A DNA stretch of 64,000 nt, taken from Kineosporia rhizophila. Lineage in GTDB: Bacteria > Actinomycetota > Actinomycetes > Actinomycetales > Kineosporiaceae. Position 1 is the first letter of the stretch; each line of letters begins with the position of its first letter. Position numbers and translations under genes: made by a program. Shown piece after piece: positions 8,274-15,450 of the stretch. A model generated the notes under the pieces. It had not been told where the DNA came from and made no database searches. It saw only the letters and a program-made list of their open reading frames with translations. Location: NCBI RefSeq assembly GCF_021277265.1, contig NZ_JAJSOH010000007.1, forward strand, positions 62,001 to 126,000, read 5' to 3'.

Positions 8274-9467
8274 TCAACACAACGGCACCTCCGCTGCCAC
8301 CTGCCAACCCCCTCCCGCCAGCGGGCCGGCAGCGAAATGCCCGTTCAGCAGACCAATACGTTCGCGCATGCCGATCAGCCCGTACCCGGACCCTGTCTGG
8401 CCGGGCTGATCCTGGCCCCGGCCGTCGTCCCTGACCCGCAGACGCACGACACCGTCGCCCGAGCGCACGAACACCTCGATCCGGCCCGCATCGCGGGCGT
8501 GGCGCCGTGCGTTGATCACGCTCTCCTGGACCACCCGTAAGACCGACGCAGCGACCGGAGCGGGGATCGGCTCGGTCAGGTCCATGGTCAGGCACACCTC
8601 GGGTCCGGGCGTGGACGCCACCGCCCGCAGATCCGCGATCAGGTCGGACGTTGTCGTGGAGATGTGCGTGACGCCCTCGGGGTCGCTCTCGCGCAGGGTG
8701 GCCACGACCTGCCGCATGGCCCGCAGGGCCTCTTGGCCGCTGCTCTCGATACCGGGCAGCATCCGCGCCGTCGCCCCCGGGTCGGTGCCGGAAACCTGCT
8801 GGGCGGCCTGGGCCTGCACGACCATCCCCCCGACGTGGTGGGCCACCACATCGTGCAGTTCACGGGCCATTCCGAGCCGCTCACGCTGTCGGGCCGCCGC
8901 CACCGCGCTCCGGAGCAGACCGGCCCGTTCGGCATCCCAGTGACGCAGGAACCGCCCCACGCCGGCCGCCGCGCTCAGGACCAGGCCGTTCTCGACGTAG
9001 TCCTGCCACCACGGATCGGCCGGCAGAAATCCGAACTGGGGGCGCAGGAAGTTGGCTGCGGCGCAGCTCAACAGGACCACCAGCAAAGTACGGACGGCGG
9101 TGGCGGAGTCGGTCTGCCGGGTCAGGACCATGACGAGGAAGGAGAGGGCGGTGATCTCGGCCGCCAGGAGGGCGCCGTTGGCCGTCAGCACCTGGACCTC
9201 GAGGAGCCGCAGCGCCTCCGACCCGCCGACCAAAACTACGGTCGCAGCGACGGCGGCCCGTACCGGCGCCCGGCCGACCCACAGGGCGCACAGGCAGAGC
9301 AGGAGCGCGCCGGGCACGACCCACCACTTGCGGGGCAGATCGAGGTTGTCGGCCACGATCAGGTCACCGGCCAGCATCAGGACCAGGACCGGGCCCAGGA
9401 GCCACGGCCCGCTGGCCCGCCGACGCCGGATCCTCTCGTAGAGGGTCATTCGGTCAGTCTTGGCCAT
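8274..9467 (-). CDS. NarL-type sensor histidine kinase, orphan
   Basis: This 397-residue membrane kinase has roughly five to six hydrophobic helices in residues 20-165. A HisKA_3 dimerisation/phosphoacceptor box follows (RELHDVVAHHVGGM, His about 205), then a HATPase_c domain with an N-box (VVQESVINARRHA) and a G-box (DDGRGQDQPGQTGSGYGLIGM). By family it autophosphorylates and passes phosphate to a LuxR-type regulator. Unlike the kinase at 10142 it has no regulator beside it; its 3' side opens onto 1.7 kb of gene-poor DNA. ATG 9467 is chosen over an upstream TTG at 9485; ATG 9449 is also possible and no start has a good Shine-Dalgarno. Confidence 0.88.
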   Translation of the reverse strand: MAKTDRMTLYERIRRRRASGPWLLGPVLVLMLAGDLIVADNLDLPRKWWVVPGALLLCLCALWVGRAPVRAAVAATVVLVGGSEALRLLEVQVLTANGALLAAEITALSFLVMVLTRQTDSATAVRTLLVVLLSCAAANFLRPQFGFLPADPWWQDYVENGLVLSAAAGVGRFLRHWDAERAGLLRSAVAAARQRERLGMARELHDVVAHHVGGMVVQAQAAQQVSGTDPGATARMLPGIESSGQEALRAMRQVVATLRESDPEGVTHISTTTSDLIADLRAVASTPGPEVCLTMDLTEPIPAPVAASVLRVVQESVINARRHARDAGRIEVFVRSGDGVVRLRVRDDGRGQDQPGQTGSGYGLIGMRERIGLLNGHFAAGPLAGGGWQVAAEVPLC

Positions 9468-9520
9468 GCGCTCGGAGGGCCGCAATTTCGCTCGTCCGCC
9501 GCTGTGGGATGCTGCGGCCG

Positions 9521-10123
9521 ATGACTGTGGACATCGGAATCGTGGGCTCAGCGATCGGCCTGTTCGCCGTCACCAACATCGACGACCTGCTCATCCTGGC
9601 GCTCTTCTTCGCCCGGGGAGCCGGGCAGCGCGGCACCACCCGGGCCATCGCCGTGGGCCAGTACCTGGGATTCCTCGGCATTCTGGTGGCGGCCGTCGCC
9701 GCTGCGTCGGGGGCGAGTCTGCTGCCCGAGAGCGTCCTTCCGTACCTCGGTCTGCTTCCTCTGTTCCTCGGCCTCCGTTCTGCCGTGCAGACCTGGCGCG
9801 ATCGTCATGAGCCCGACGACGCGCAGACCGATGGCGGCACCGTGCCCAGCAGCCTGGAACTGGCCGCTGTCACCTTCGCCAACGGCGGCGACAACATCGG
9901 CGTCTACGTGCCGGTCTTCGCCAACGCAGGGCTCAGCGGGACGACGGTCTACGTGGCGGTGTTCCTCGTCCTGGTCGCCGTCTGGGTAGCTGCCGGCTGC
10001 TTCTTCGCCACCCGTCCCTCCGTCGCCGCCGCCCTTTCCCGTTGGGGGCACATCCTGCTGCCGGTGGTCCTGATCGCGGTCGGGGTCCTGATCCTGGTCG
10101 AGGGCGGCGCCTTCGGGGTCTAG
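9521..10123 (+). CDS. CadD-like cadmium resistance transporter (LysE superfamily)
   Basis: The 200-residue membrane protein has about six helices. It carries the two hallmark segments of the CadD family, TNIDDLLILALFF near residue 17 and FANGGDNIGVYVP near residue 126, whose acidic residues lie in the membrane. Family members export or sequester cadmium or related ions. It lies between two NarL-type kinase genes, divergent from the first and 18 nt before the second, and may share control with the kinase/regulator pair. ATG 9521 fits the conserved N-terminus better than ATG 9509. Confidence 0.85.
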   Translation: MTVDIGIVGSAIGLFAVTNIDDLLILALFFARGAGQRGTTRAIAVGQYLGFLGILVAAVAAASGASLLPESVLPYLGLLPLFLGLRSAVQTWRDRHEPDDAQTDGGTVPSSLELAAVTFANGGDNIGVYVPVFANAGLSGTTVYVAVFLVLVAVWVAAGCFFATRPSVAAALSRWGHILLPVVLIAVGVLILVEGGAFGV

Positions 10124-10128
10124 GCGCC

Positions 10129-10134
10129 TATGCT
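10129..10134 (+). promoter_or_regulatory. -10 element TATGCT, leaderless start
   Basis: TATGCT lies seven bases before ATG 10142 and no Shine-Dalgarno is present. Transcription would begin at or next to the start codon. Confidence 0.55.
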
Positions 10135-10141
10135 CCCCGGC

Positions 10142-11293
10142 ATGACCGGATTCGTGCCCTTCGAGCGCTGGAGGCGACTGAATGTCACCGTTCGTGACTC
10201 GATCGGTGCGAGCGCGCTGCTGGTGGTCTCGCTGGTGCCGGGCATGGACGGCAGCGGGGCCGATCTGCCGGAGTTCCCCGAGCAGCCGCTCGACGCCTTC
10301 GGCGCGCTGCTGTTGCTGGGCCTGTGCGCGCCCCTCGCCCTGCGGCGCCGTCTGCCGGTGGTCTGCGCCCTGGCCACCGGCATCGCCTTCGTGCTGTATC
10401 AGGGTCTGGCGTACCCGATCACCGCCGCCAGCCTCGGTTTTCCGTTCGCCCTCTACGGCCTGGGGGCCTACCAGAACCGGGGGCGACGCGAGCTGGCCGT
10501 GCTGCTCTCCGTCGGGTTCCTGATCTTCGCCCTGGTGCTGCACGAGCTCGGCTCCACCCAGAATGCGCTGCAGTACCTGGAGTTCTACCTCGTGCTGGCC
10601 GGGGTCTGGGTCGCCGGCCGGTGGATGAGGGAACAACGGGCAGCGGCCGAACGACGCCGCCAGGACAGCGTGACGCTGGCGCTGGCCACCGAACGCGCCC
10701 TCATCGCCCGGGAGCTGCACGACGTGGTCACCCATCACGTCACGGCCATGGTGCTCCAGGCGGATGCCGCCCGCATGCTGGCCCCGGTGCATCCGGACCG
10801 CGCGAGCGAGAACATGGCGGCCGTGAGCGGCACCGGGCGGCAGGCCCTGACCGAGCTGCGGCATCTGCTGCACGTGCTCAACGCTTCGGCCGCCGAACGT
10901 GAACCGGCCGGCGGGCAGGTCGAGGACGTGGTGGAACGCGCCCGGTCGGTGGGGCAGCCGGTGCGGCTGGAGGTCAACGGCAGCCCGGAAACCGGTTCCG
11001 GCGCAGTGGACCTGGCCGTCTACCGGGTGGTGCAGGAGTCACTGACCAACGCGGTCAAACACGCCCAGGGCTGCCCCACCCGGGTGGTGGTCTCCTATGC
11101 CGAGGCGGGGGTCGCGGTGGAGGTGGTCACCGAGAAGTCCGCTCGCGCAGACGACGAGGTCCGGGCCGGTCACGGACTGGCCGGGATGTCCGAGCGGGCC
11201 ACCGTCCTCGGTGGGGACTTCGAGGCCGGGCCCGACCCGGAGGGCGGGTTCCGGGTCCGGGCCTTCCTGCCGCGGGCCGGGGTTCCGGCGTGA
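10142..11293 (+). CDS. NarL-type sensor histidine kinase with atypical ATP lid
   Basis: This 383-residue kinase has about five N-terminal hydrophobic helices and a HisKA_3 box (RALIARELHDVVTHHV, His about 193). In the HATPase_c domain the N-box is VVQESLTNAVKHA. The usual DDGxG G1 motif is not visible: the strand reads VVTEKSARADDEVRAGHGL, although GHGLAGMSERA is kept. ATP binding may be altered. The stop overlaps the start of the response-regulator gene by four bases, so the two form a translationally coupled pair. ATG 10142 is preferred over 10130 because TATGCT at 10129-10134 looks like the -10 box of a leaderless promoter. Confidence 0.9.
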   Translation: MTGFVPFERWRRLNVTVRDSIGASALLVVSLVPGMDGSGADLPEFPEQPLDAFGALLLLGLCAPLALRRRLPVVCALATGIAFVLYQGLAYPITAASLGFPFALYGLGAYQNRGRRELAVLLSVGFLIFALVLHELGSTQNALQYLEFYLVLAGVWVAGRWMREQRAAAERRRQDSVTLALATERALIARELHDVVTHHVTAMVLQADAARMLAPVHPDRASENMAAVSGTGRQALTELRHLLHVLNASAAEREPAGGQVEDVVERARSVGQPVRLEVNGSPETGSGAVDLAVYRVVQESLTNAVKHAQGCPTRVVVSYAEAGVAVEVVTEKSARADDEVRAGHGLAGMSERATVLGGDFEAGPDPEGGFRVRAFLPRAGVPA

Positions 11294-11952
11294 TCCGCGT
11301 TCTGGTCTGCGACGACCAGGCCCTGATCCGCACGGCCTACACCACGATCCTGGGTCTGCAGCCGGGCTTCGAGGTGGTCGGCGCCGCCGCGGACGGTGAG
11401 CAGGCCGTGCAGCTGGCTCGTGAGCTGCGCCCCGATGTGGTGGTGATGGACATCCGCATGCCGTTGCTCGACGGCATCGAGGCCACCCGCCGGCTCGCCG
11501 GGCCCGGCGTTCCCGAGCCGCTGAAGGTGCTGGTGGTGACCACCTTCAATCTGGATTCGTACGTGTACGAGGCATTGCGGGCCGGGGCTTCGGGCTTCCT
11601 GCTCAAGGACGCCGAACCGGACGAGGTGGTCGCCGGGGTGCGCACGGTGGCCCGGGGCGAGGCTCTGGTGGCGCCGGCCGTGACGCGGCGTCTGATCGGC
11701 AGTTTCGGGTCGCGGGTGCGGGCGCCATCGGCCTCGCCGCCGCGGTCCACGGTCCTGGCCCCACGCGAGTCGGAGGTGCTGCTGCTGATCGCCCAGGGTC
11801 TGTCCAACCCCGAGATCGCGGCCGAGCTCGGCATCGGGAGCGAGACGGTGAAGACGTACGTCTCGCGCATCCTGTCCAAGCTCGGCCTGCGCGACCGGGT
11901 CCAGGCCGTGGTGTACGCGTATCAGAACGGGCTGGTCGGCAGCGGAGAGTGA
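11290..11952 (+). CDS. NarL/FixJ-family response regulator
   Basis: The 220-residue protein has a receiver domain (about 1-120) with acidic pair D8-D9, phosphoacceptor D54 in VVVMDIRMPLLDG, the conserved Thr in VVTTF and the Lys in FLLKDA. A LuxR-type helix-turn-helix follows at about 150-212 (LAPRESEVLLLIAQGLSNPE, then SETVKTYVSRILSKL). It is the partner of the kinase encoded just upstream, with a GTGA overlap. It should bind DNA as a dimer when phosphorylated. Targets are unknown; the neighbouring CadD-like and CPBP genes are reasonable candidates. Confidence 0.93.
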   Translation: MIRVLVCDDQALIRTAYTTILGLQPGFEVVGAAADGEQAVQLARELRPDVVVMDIRMPLLDGIEATRRLAGPGVPEPLKVLVVTTFNLDSYVYEALRAGASGFLLKDAEPDEVVAGVRTVARGEALVAPAVTRRLIGSFGSRVRAPSASPPRSTVLAPRESEVLLLIAQGLSNPEIAAELGIGSETVKTYVSRILSKLGLRDRVQAVVYAYQNGLVGSGE

Positions 11953-12075
11953 GCGCGCGATAGTCCCCCGCGCGAGCTACACCTCGAATGTCCACCCCAG
12001 GGTGACGTTTTGTGGCCCATCGGGCTCCTAGGGTCCTGATGTCTGTTTCGACATCGATGTGTAGGAGGACCAGCC

Positions 12076-12924
12076 ATGCCCGGCACCTGGAGGAGGCGTT
12101 TCCGATTTCCGATCCTGCTGGTCGGGACCTTCCTGATCCTGGCGGTGGCCGAGGGCACCACCGCGGCCCGCCAGGACGACCTGACCTGGGCGGTGTCGGC
12201 CGGTGTGAGCAGCGCCGTCCTGGCCGTGCTGGCCTACGCCGGCCTGACCCGCTGGGTGGAGGGCAGGCCCGTACCGGAAGCCCGGAGTGTGGGCTGGCTG
12301 ATCCCCGGGATCGTCCTGGGAGCTGCATTTTTCGGGACACTGATGCTCGCGATCCGGTTGCTCGGCGGCTGGGGCGGACAGACCGACGGTTCTCTGGAAG
12401 GCCTGGCCGTCACGGCCGGGATCATGGCCTGCGTGGCGGCCTGTGAAGAGCTGGTGTTCCGCGGGGTCCTGGTCCGGATCCTGGCCGAACGGTTCGGCGG
12501 CTGGGTCTCGCTCGCCGTCTCGTCCGTGCTGTTCGGGGCCATGCACCTGGTCAACGAGCACGCCACGGTGCAGGGAGCGCTCGCGATCGGCCTGACCGGG
12601 GGCCTGCTGCTGGGAGCCGCCTACCTGGCCACCCGTTCTCTCTGGCTGCCCATCGGCATCCACTTCGGCTGGAACCTGCTGCAGGCCGGTGTGTTCGGCG
12701 TCCGCTCGTCCGGCACCGAGCAGGAGAACTCGCTGTTCCACACCACGCTGGACGGCTCGCAGTGGCTCACCGGGGGTGAGTTCGGGCCGGAGGCCAGCGT
12801 GGTGGTACTGGCCGTCCTCAGCCTGCCCACGCTGGCCCTGCTCACCTACGCAGCCCGCACCGGGCGCATGCGCCGGGCCGACAAACTCACGGAACCCGCG
12901 GAAGTCGCGGAAGTCGCGGTCTAG
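12076..12924 (+). CDS. CPBP-family intramembrane metalloprotease
   Basis: This 282-residue membrane protein has about eight helices and all CPBP/Abi motifs: EExxxR (E124, E125, R129 in CEELVFRG), FxxxH (FGAMH, His157) and HxxxN (HFGWN, His196, Asn200). These residues bind the catalytic metal in CAAX-prenyl-protease-like enzymes. The substrate is unknown; bacterial members often act in peptide maturation or self-immunity. The start has an excellent ribosome site (TAGGAGG seven bases before ATG 12076), and a TAGGGT at 12029-12034 may be its -10 element. Its stop overlaps that of the convergent oxidoreductase gene by four bases (CTAG). Confidence 0.9.
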   Translation: MPGTWRRRFRFPILLVGTFLILAVAEGTTAARQDDLTWAVSAGVSSAVLAVLAYAGLTRWVEGRPVPEARSVGWLIPGIVLGAAFFGTLMLAIRLLGGWGGQTDGSLEGLAVTAGIMACVAACEELVFRGVLVRILAERFGGWVSLAVSSVLFGAMHLVNEHATVQGALAIGLTGGLLLGAAYLATRSLWLPIGIHFGWNLLQAGVFGVRSSGTEQENSLFHTTLDGSQWLTGGEFGPEASVVVLAVLSLPTLALLTYAARTGRMRRADKLTEPAEVAEVAV

Positions 12925-13847
12925 GGAACCAGGACGATCCGCTCGCTCGTGGTGGCCGACCAGGCCTGCGCGACCTGGGCCAGGGGCACGGCCCGGGCGC
13001 GCACGTCGATCAGGCCCTTCGTGACCGCGACCGCCAGATCGGGCAGCACGGCGATCAGGTCGCGGGCGCTGACCGAACCTATTCCGCTGCCGATGATCTG
13101 GAACTGGGCGGCGCGCAGGGCAGCGGCCGGGACCGGGGCCGTGCGGCCGGCCATCGACCCGATCTCGATCCAGGTCAGCGGGGCACTCCGGTCGCGGCGG
13201 GCCTGCAGCATCGGAAGCATCATCGAGGCGGCCGGCTCGCCCCAGACGTAGTCCAGGACCACGTCGACGTCGGCGGCCTGTTCGGCCTGGTCGAACGTGA
13301 TCGTCCGGTCGGCCCCGAGCGAGGTGAGGCCGGCCAGCCGGCTCGCGTCCCGGCCGGCCGCGATCACCTGGGACGCCCCGAAGAGCTTCGCCACCTGGAT
13401 CGCCATCCGCCCGGCGTTGCCGGTGGCGCCCAGGATCAGGACGCGCTGCCCCTCCTGGAAGGCGGTCCGCCGGCTGAGCGCCACCCAGGAGGACATGCCG
13501 GGGTTCATCGCCGCGGCGATCAGTACCGGGTCGGCGTCGTCCGGAAGCAGGATGCTGCGCCGAGGATCAATGACCGTGCGCTCGGCGAACATTCCCACCG
13601 TCGCGTCTTCGAGGGCCGCGTAGCGCAGGCGGCCGGAAGGGTCGCGGACCACGCCGTCGGCGCCGGGGATCAGCGGGAAGGTGCCGCTGCTGCTGTAGTG
13701 CGAGCCGGTCGCCTTGGCCCGGGTCAGGTGGTGCAGGCCTGCGGCCAGGACTTCGACGACCATCTCGTCGGCGTTCTGCGCGACCGGTTCGGGGTGTTCC
13801 CCGTAGACCGGGACGGCGTCGGGGCCGGTGACGAGGGCGGCGTGCAT
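12921..13847 (-). CDS. zinc-free MDR-family NADPH:quinone-type oxidoreductase
   Basis: This 308-residue medium-chain dehydrogenase/reductase has a GroES-like N-terminal part (1-120) and a Rossmann domain with LILGATGNAGRMAIQVAKL (about 140-158) for NADPH. The cysteines of zinc-dependent alcohol dehydrogenases are missing, which points to the quinone-oxidoreductase or enoyl-reductase side of the superfamily. GGAGG precedes ATG 13847. It is divergent from a MarR regulator across a long palindrome, the usual arrangement for a redox- or drug-induced reductase under a MarR repressor. The substrate is not known. Confidence 0.88.
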   Translation of the reverse strand: MHAALVTGPDAVPVYGEHPEPVAQNADEMVVEVLAAGLHHLTRAKATGSHYSSSGTFPLIPGADGVVRDPSGRLRYAALEDATVGMFAERTVIDPRRSILLPDDADPVLIAAAMNPGMSSWVALSRRTAFQEGQRVLILGATGNAGRMAIQVAKLFGASQVIAAGRDASRLAGLTSLGADRTITFDQAEQAADVDVVLDYVWGEPAASMMLPMLQARRDRSAPLTWIEIGSMAGRTAPVPAAALRAAQFQIIGSGIGSVSARDLIAVLPDLAVAVTKGLIDVRARAVPLAQVAQAWSATTSERIVLVP

Positions 13848-13864
13848 GAGGACCTCCGAGAGAT

Positions 13865-13908
13865 AGATGGTAATCCCAACGACTTCATAGTCGTGGGTAT
13901 TGCCATCT
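13865..13908. promoter_or_regulatory. 44-bp hyphenated palindrome, putative MarR operator
   Basis: Arms 13865-13884 and 13889-13908 match at 17 of 20 positions around a four-base centre (TCAT). The repeat fills the gap between the divergent MarR and oxidoreductase genes. It ends eight bases before a TACGAT -10-like box at 13917-13922, so binding would block both promoters. Confidence 0.65.
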
Positions 13909-13951
13909 AAATCAAGTACGATCTGGGTGACCGCGAGCAGGAAGGCGCAAC

Positions 13952-14401
13952 GTGAACCGGCTGAACGACCCCGGGGACCCTCCGGAGAGCCCCCTGGAAG
14001 ATGCCCTGATGCGCACCACCTTCCAGGTGGCGGGGGTTCTCAGCGCGGTCGGCGCGGAACACAACCTCTCGCTCACCCAGATCCGGGTCCTGGGCATCCT
14101 GCGCGACCGCCGGGTGCGGGTGACGGAACTGGCCGACTACATGGGCCTGGACAAGTCCACGATGTCGGGGCTGGTCGAGCGGGCGGAGCGAAGGGGCCTG
14201 CTGGCCCGTCGGAAGAACCCCGAAGACCGGCGGGGTGTGGACGTCGTGATCACCGAAGCCGGCCTCGAGCTGGCCGCAGTGATGTACGCGCGGGTGCGTG
14301 AACTGCTCGGCCCGGCCTTCGCCCGCCTCGACCAGCCGCAGAGCGAGCAGCTGGCCGCTCTTCTCGAGGTCTTCCTCACCCCGCCGACACCGAACGCCTA
14401 A
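13952..14401 (+). CDS. MarR-family transcriptional regulator
   Basis: The 149-residue protein has the MarR winged helix: recognition helix about 68-82 (DKSTMSGLVERAERRGL) and wing NPEDRRGVDVVIT, flanked by dimerisation helices at both ends. GTG 13952 is supported by AGGAAG seven bases upstream. It is divergent from the MDR oxidoreductase and probably represses both genes through the 44-bp palindrome between them. It contains no cysteine, so control by a bound ligand is more likely than thiol oxidation. Its stop overlaps the convergent methyltransferase stop by four bases. Confidence 0.92.
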   Translation: MNRLNDPGDPPESPLEDALMRTTFQVAGVLSAVGAEHNLSLTQIRVLGILRDRRVRVTELADYMGLDKSTMSGLVERAERRGLLARRKNPEDRRGVDVVITEAGLELAAVMYARVRELLGPAFARLDQPQSEQLAALLEVFLTPPTPNA

Positions 14402-15333
14402 CTGACCGGGCGCTGCACGGTGAGCACGGCCAGGGCAATCCGGTCGGCGTGCTGGTAGGCCGGGGTGTCGAGTTCCTCGTCGTACACGTCGGGGTCGACC
14501 TCCACGTACGACCAGTCGAACGGCGTTCCCGCGAGCTGGTTCTCGACCTGCGCGCGCAACGGGTCCTCCCCGTCGACGATGCCGGTGCCGGAGAACAGGA
14601 CCAGGCTGCCGCCCGGGGCCAGCCGGTTCACCGCGGCATGCATCACCTTGACCGGTAGCCCGTGGCCGCCCACCCCGCCGTCCCGGTAGCGCCGGCCCAG
14701 CGGGTCGATCATGAACGGGGGATTGGAGACCGCCAGGTCGAACTCGCCGTCCACGTCGTTCAGCAGGTCGCTGCGCTGCGCCGTGGCCCGGTCGGCGAGA
14801 CCGGCCGCGGCGGCGTTGATCCGGGCCAATCGCAGGGCCCGGTCGTTGATGTCGACCATCACCAACTCGGCCTCGGGGCGGCGGGCGGCCATCGTGATGC
14901 CGATCGCCCCACTGCCGCAACCGATGTCGACGATGCGTCGCACCGGGTTCCGGCGGTGTTCCAGATGAGCCAAGGCGGCCGTAGTCGCCCGGAAGGTGTC
15001 GGGTCCGAAGAAGACCGCATCAGCTGCCAGGGTGGGAAAAGCGCTGTGCACGTACAGCCGGCCGTCCAGGCTCGAAACCCGAACGGTACTGCGGAATCCC
15101 TCCGAGGGAGTGCCCTCCAGTACGCCGGCGGCCTCCATGGCCCCCAGGAGGCGCTCCGGCAGGATCCCGGGCCGGAAGGGGCGGCTCCAGCCGAAGACTC
15201 CGCGCAGGTCCTGGGCCCAGGCGTTGCCGACCCGGCGGTTCACCCGGCTGTGGGTCTCCGGGGTGACGGTGACGAATTCGTACCCGTTCTCAGCGAGAAG
15301 GGTGAGCAGGTCGAGCAGCGCGCCGTCGGTCAT
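14398..15333 (-). CDS. SAM-dependent methyltransferase of the HemK/RsmC-like (MTS) type
   Basis: The 311-residue protein has the SAM-binding glycine loop VDIGCGSGAIGI (about 145-156) and the catalytic SNPPF motif, typical of N-methyltransferases acting on glutamine amide or adenine/guanine amino groups. A winged-helix-like N-terminal region (about 1-110) precedes the Rossmann core. That layout fits protein-release-factor-type or rRNA-type methyltransferases, but the substrate cannot be fixed. ATG 15333 has AAGGAG upstream; longer forms have no site. It lies downstream of the (p)ppGpp enzyme on the same strand, 117 nt away. Confidence 0.82.
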   Translation of the reverse strand: MTDGALLDLLTLLAENGYEFVTVTPETHSRVNRRVGNAWAQDLRGVFGWSRPFRPGILPERLLGAMEAAGVLEGTPSEGFRSTVRVSSLDGRLYVHSAFPTLAADAVFFGPDTFRATTAALAHLEHRRNPVRRIVDIGCGSGAIGITMAARRPEAELVMVDINDRALRLARINAAAAGLADRATAQRSDLLNDVDGEFDLAVSNPPFMIDPLGRRYRDGGVGGHGLPVKVMHAAVNRLAPGGSLVLFSGTGIVDGEDPLRAQVENQLAGTPFDWSYVEVDPDVYDEELDTPAYQHADRIALAVLTVQRPVS

Positions 15334-15450
15334 CAGAGAGGCTCCTTGGTTCCGATCACGAGCGCGCCCGTTGGTTCCAGGTGCCTCGCACGCCCAAGCC
15401 TGCAATCCGCGCTGCCCGGTCACCACTCGACCGGGCCCCACCGAGCCGGA

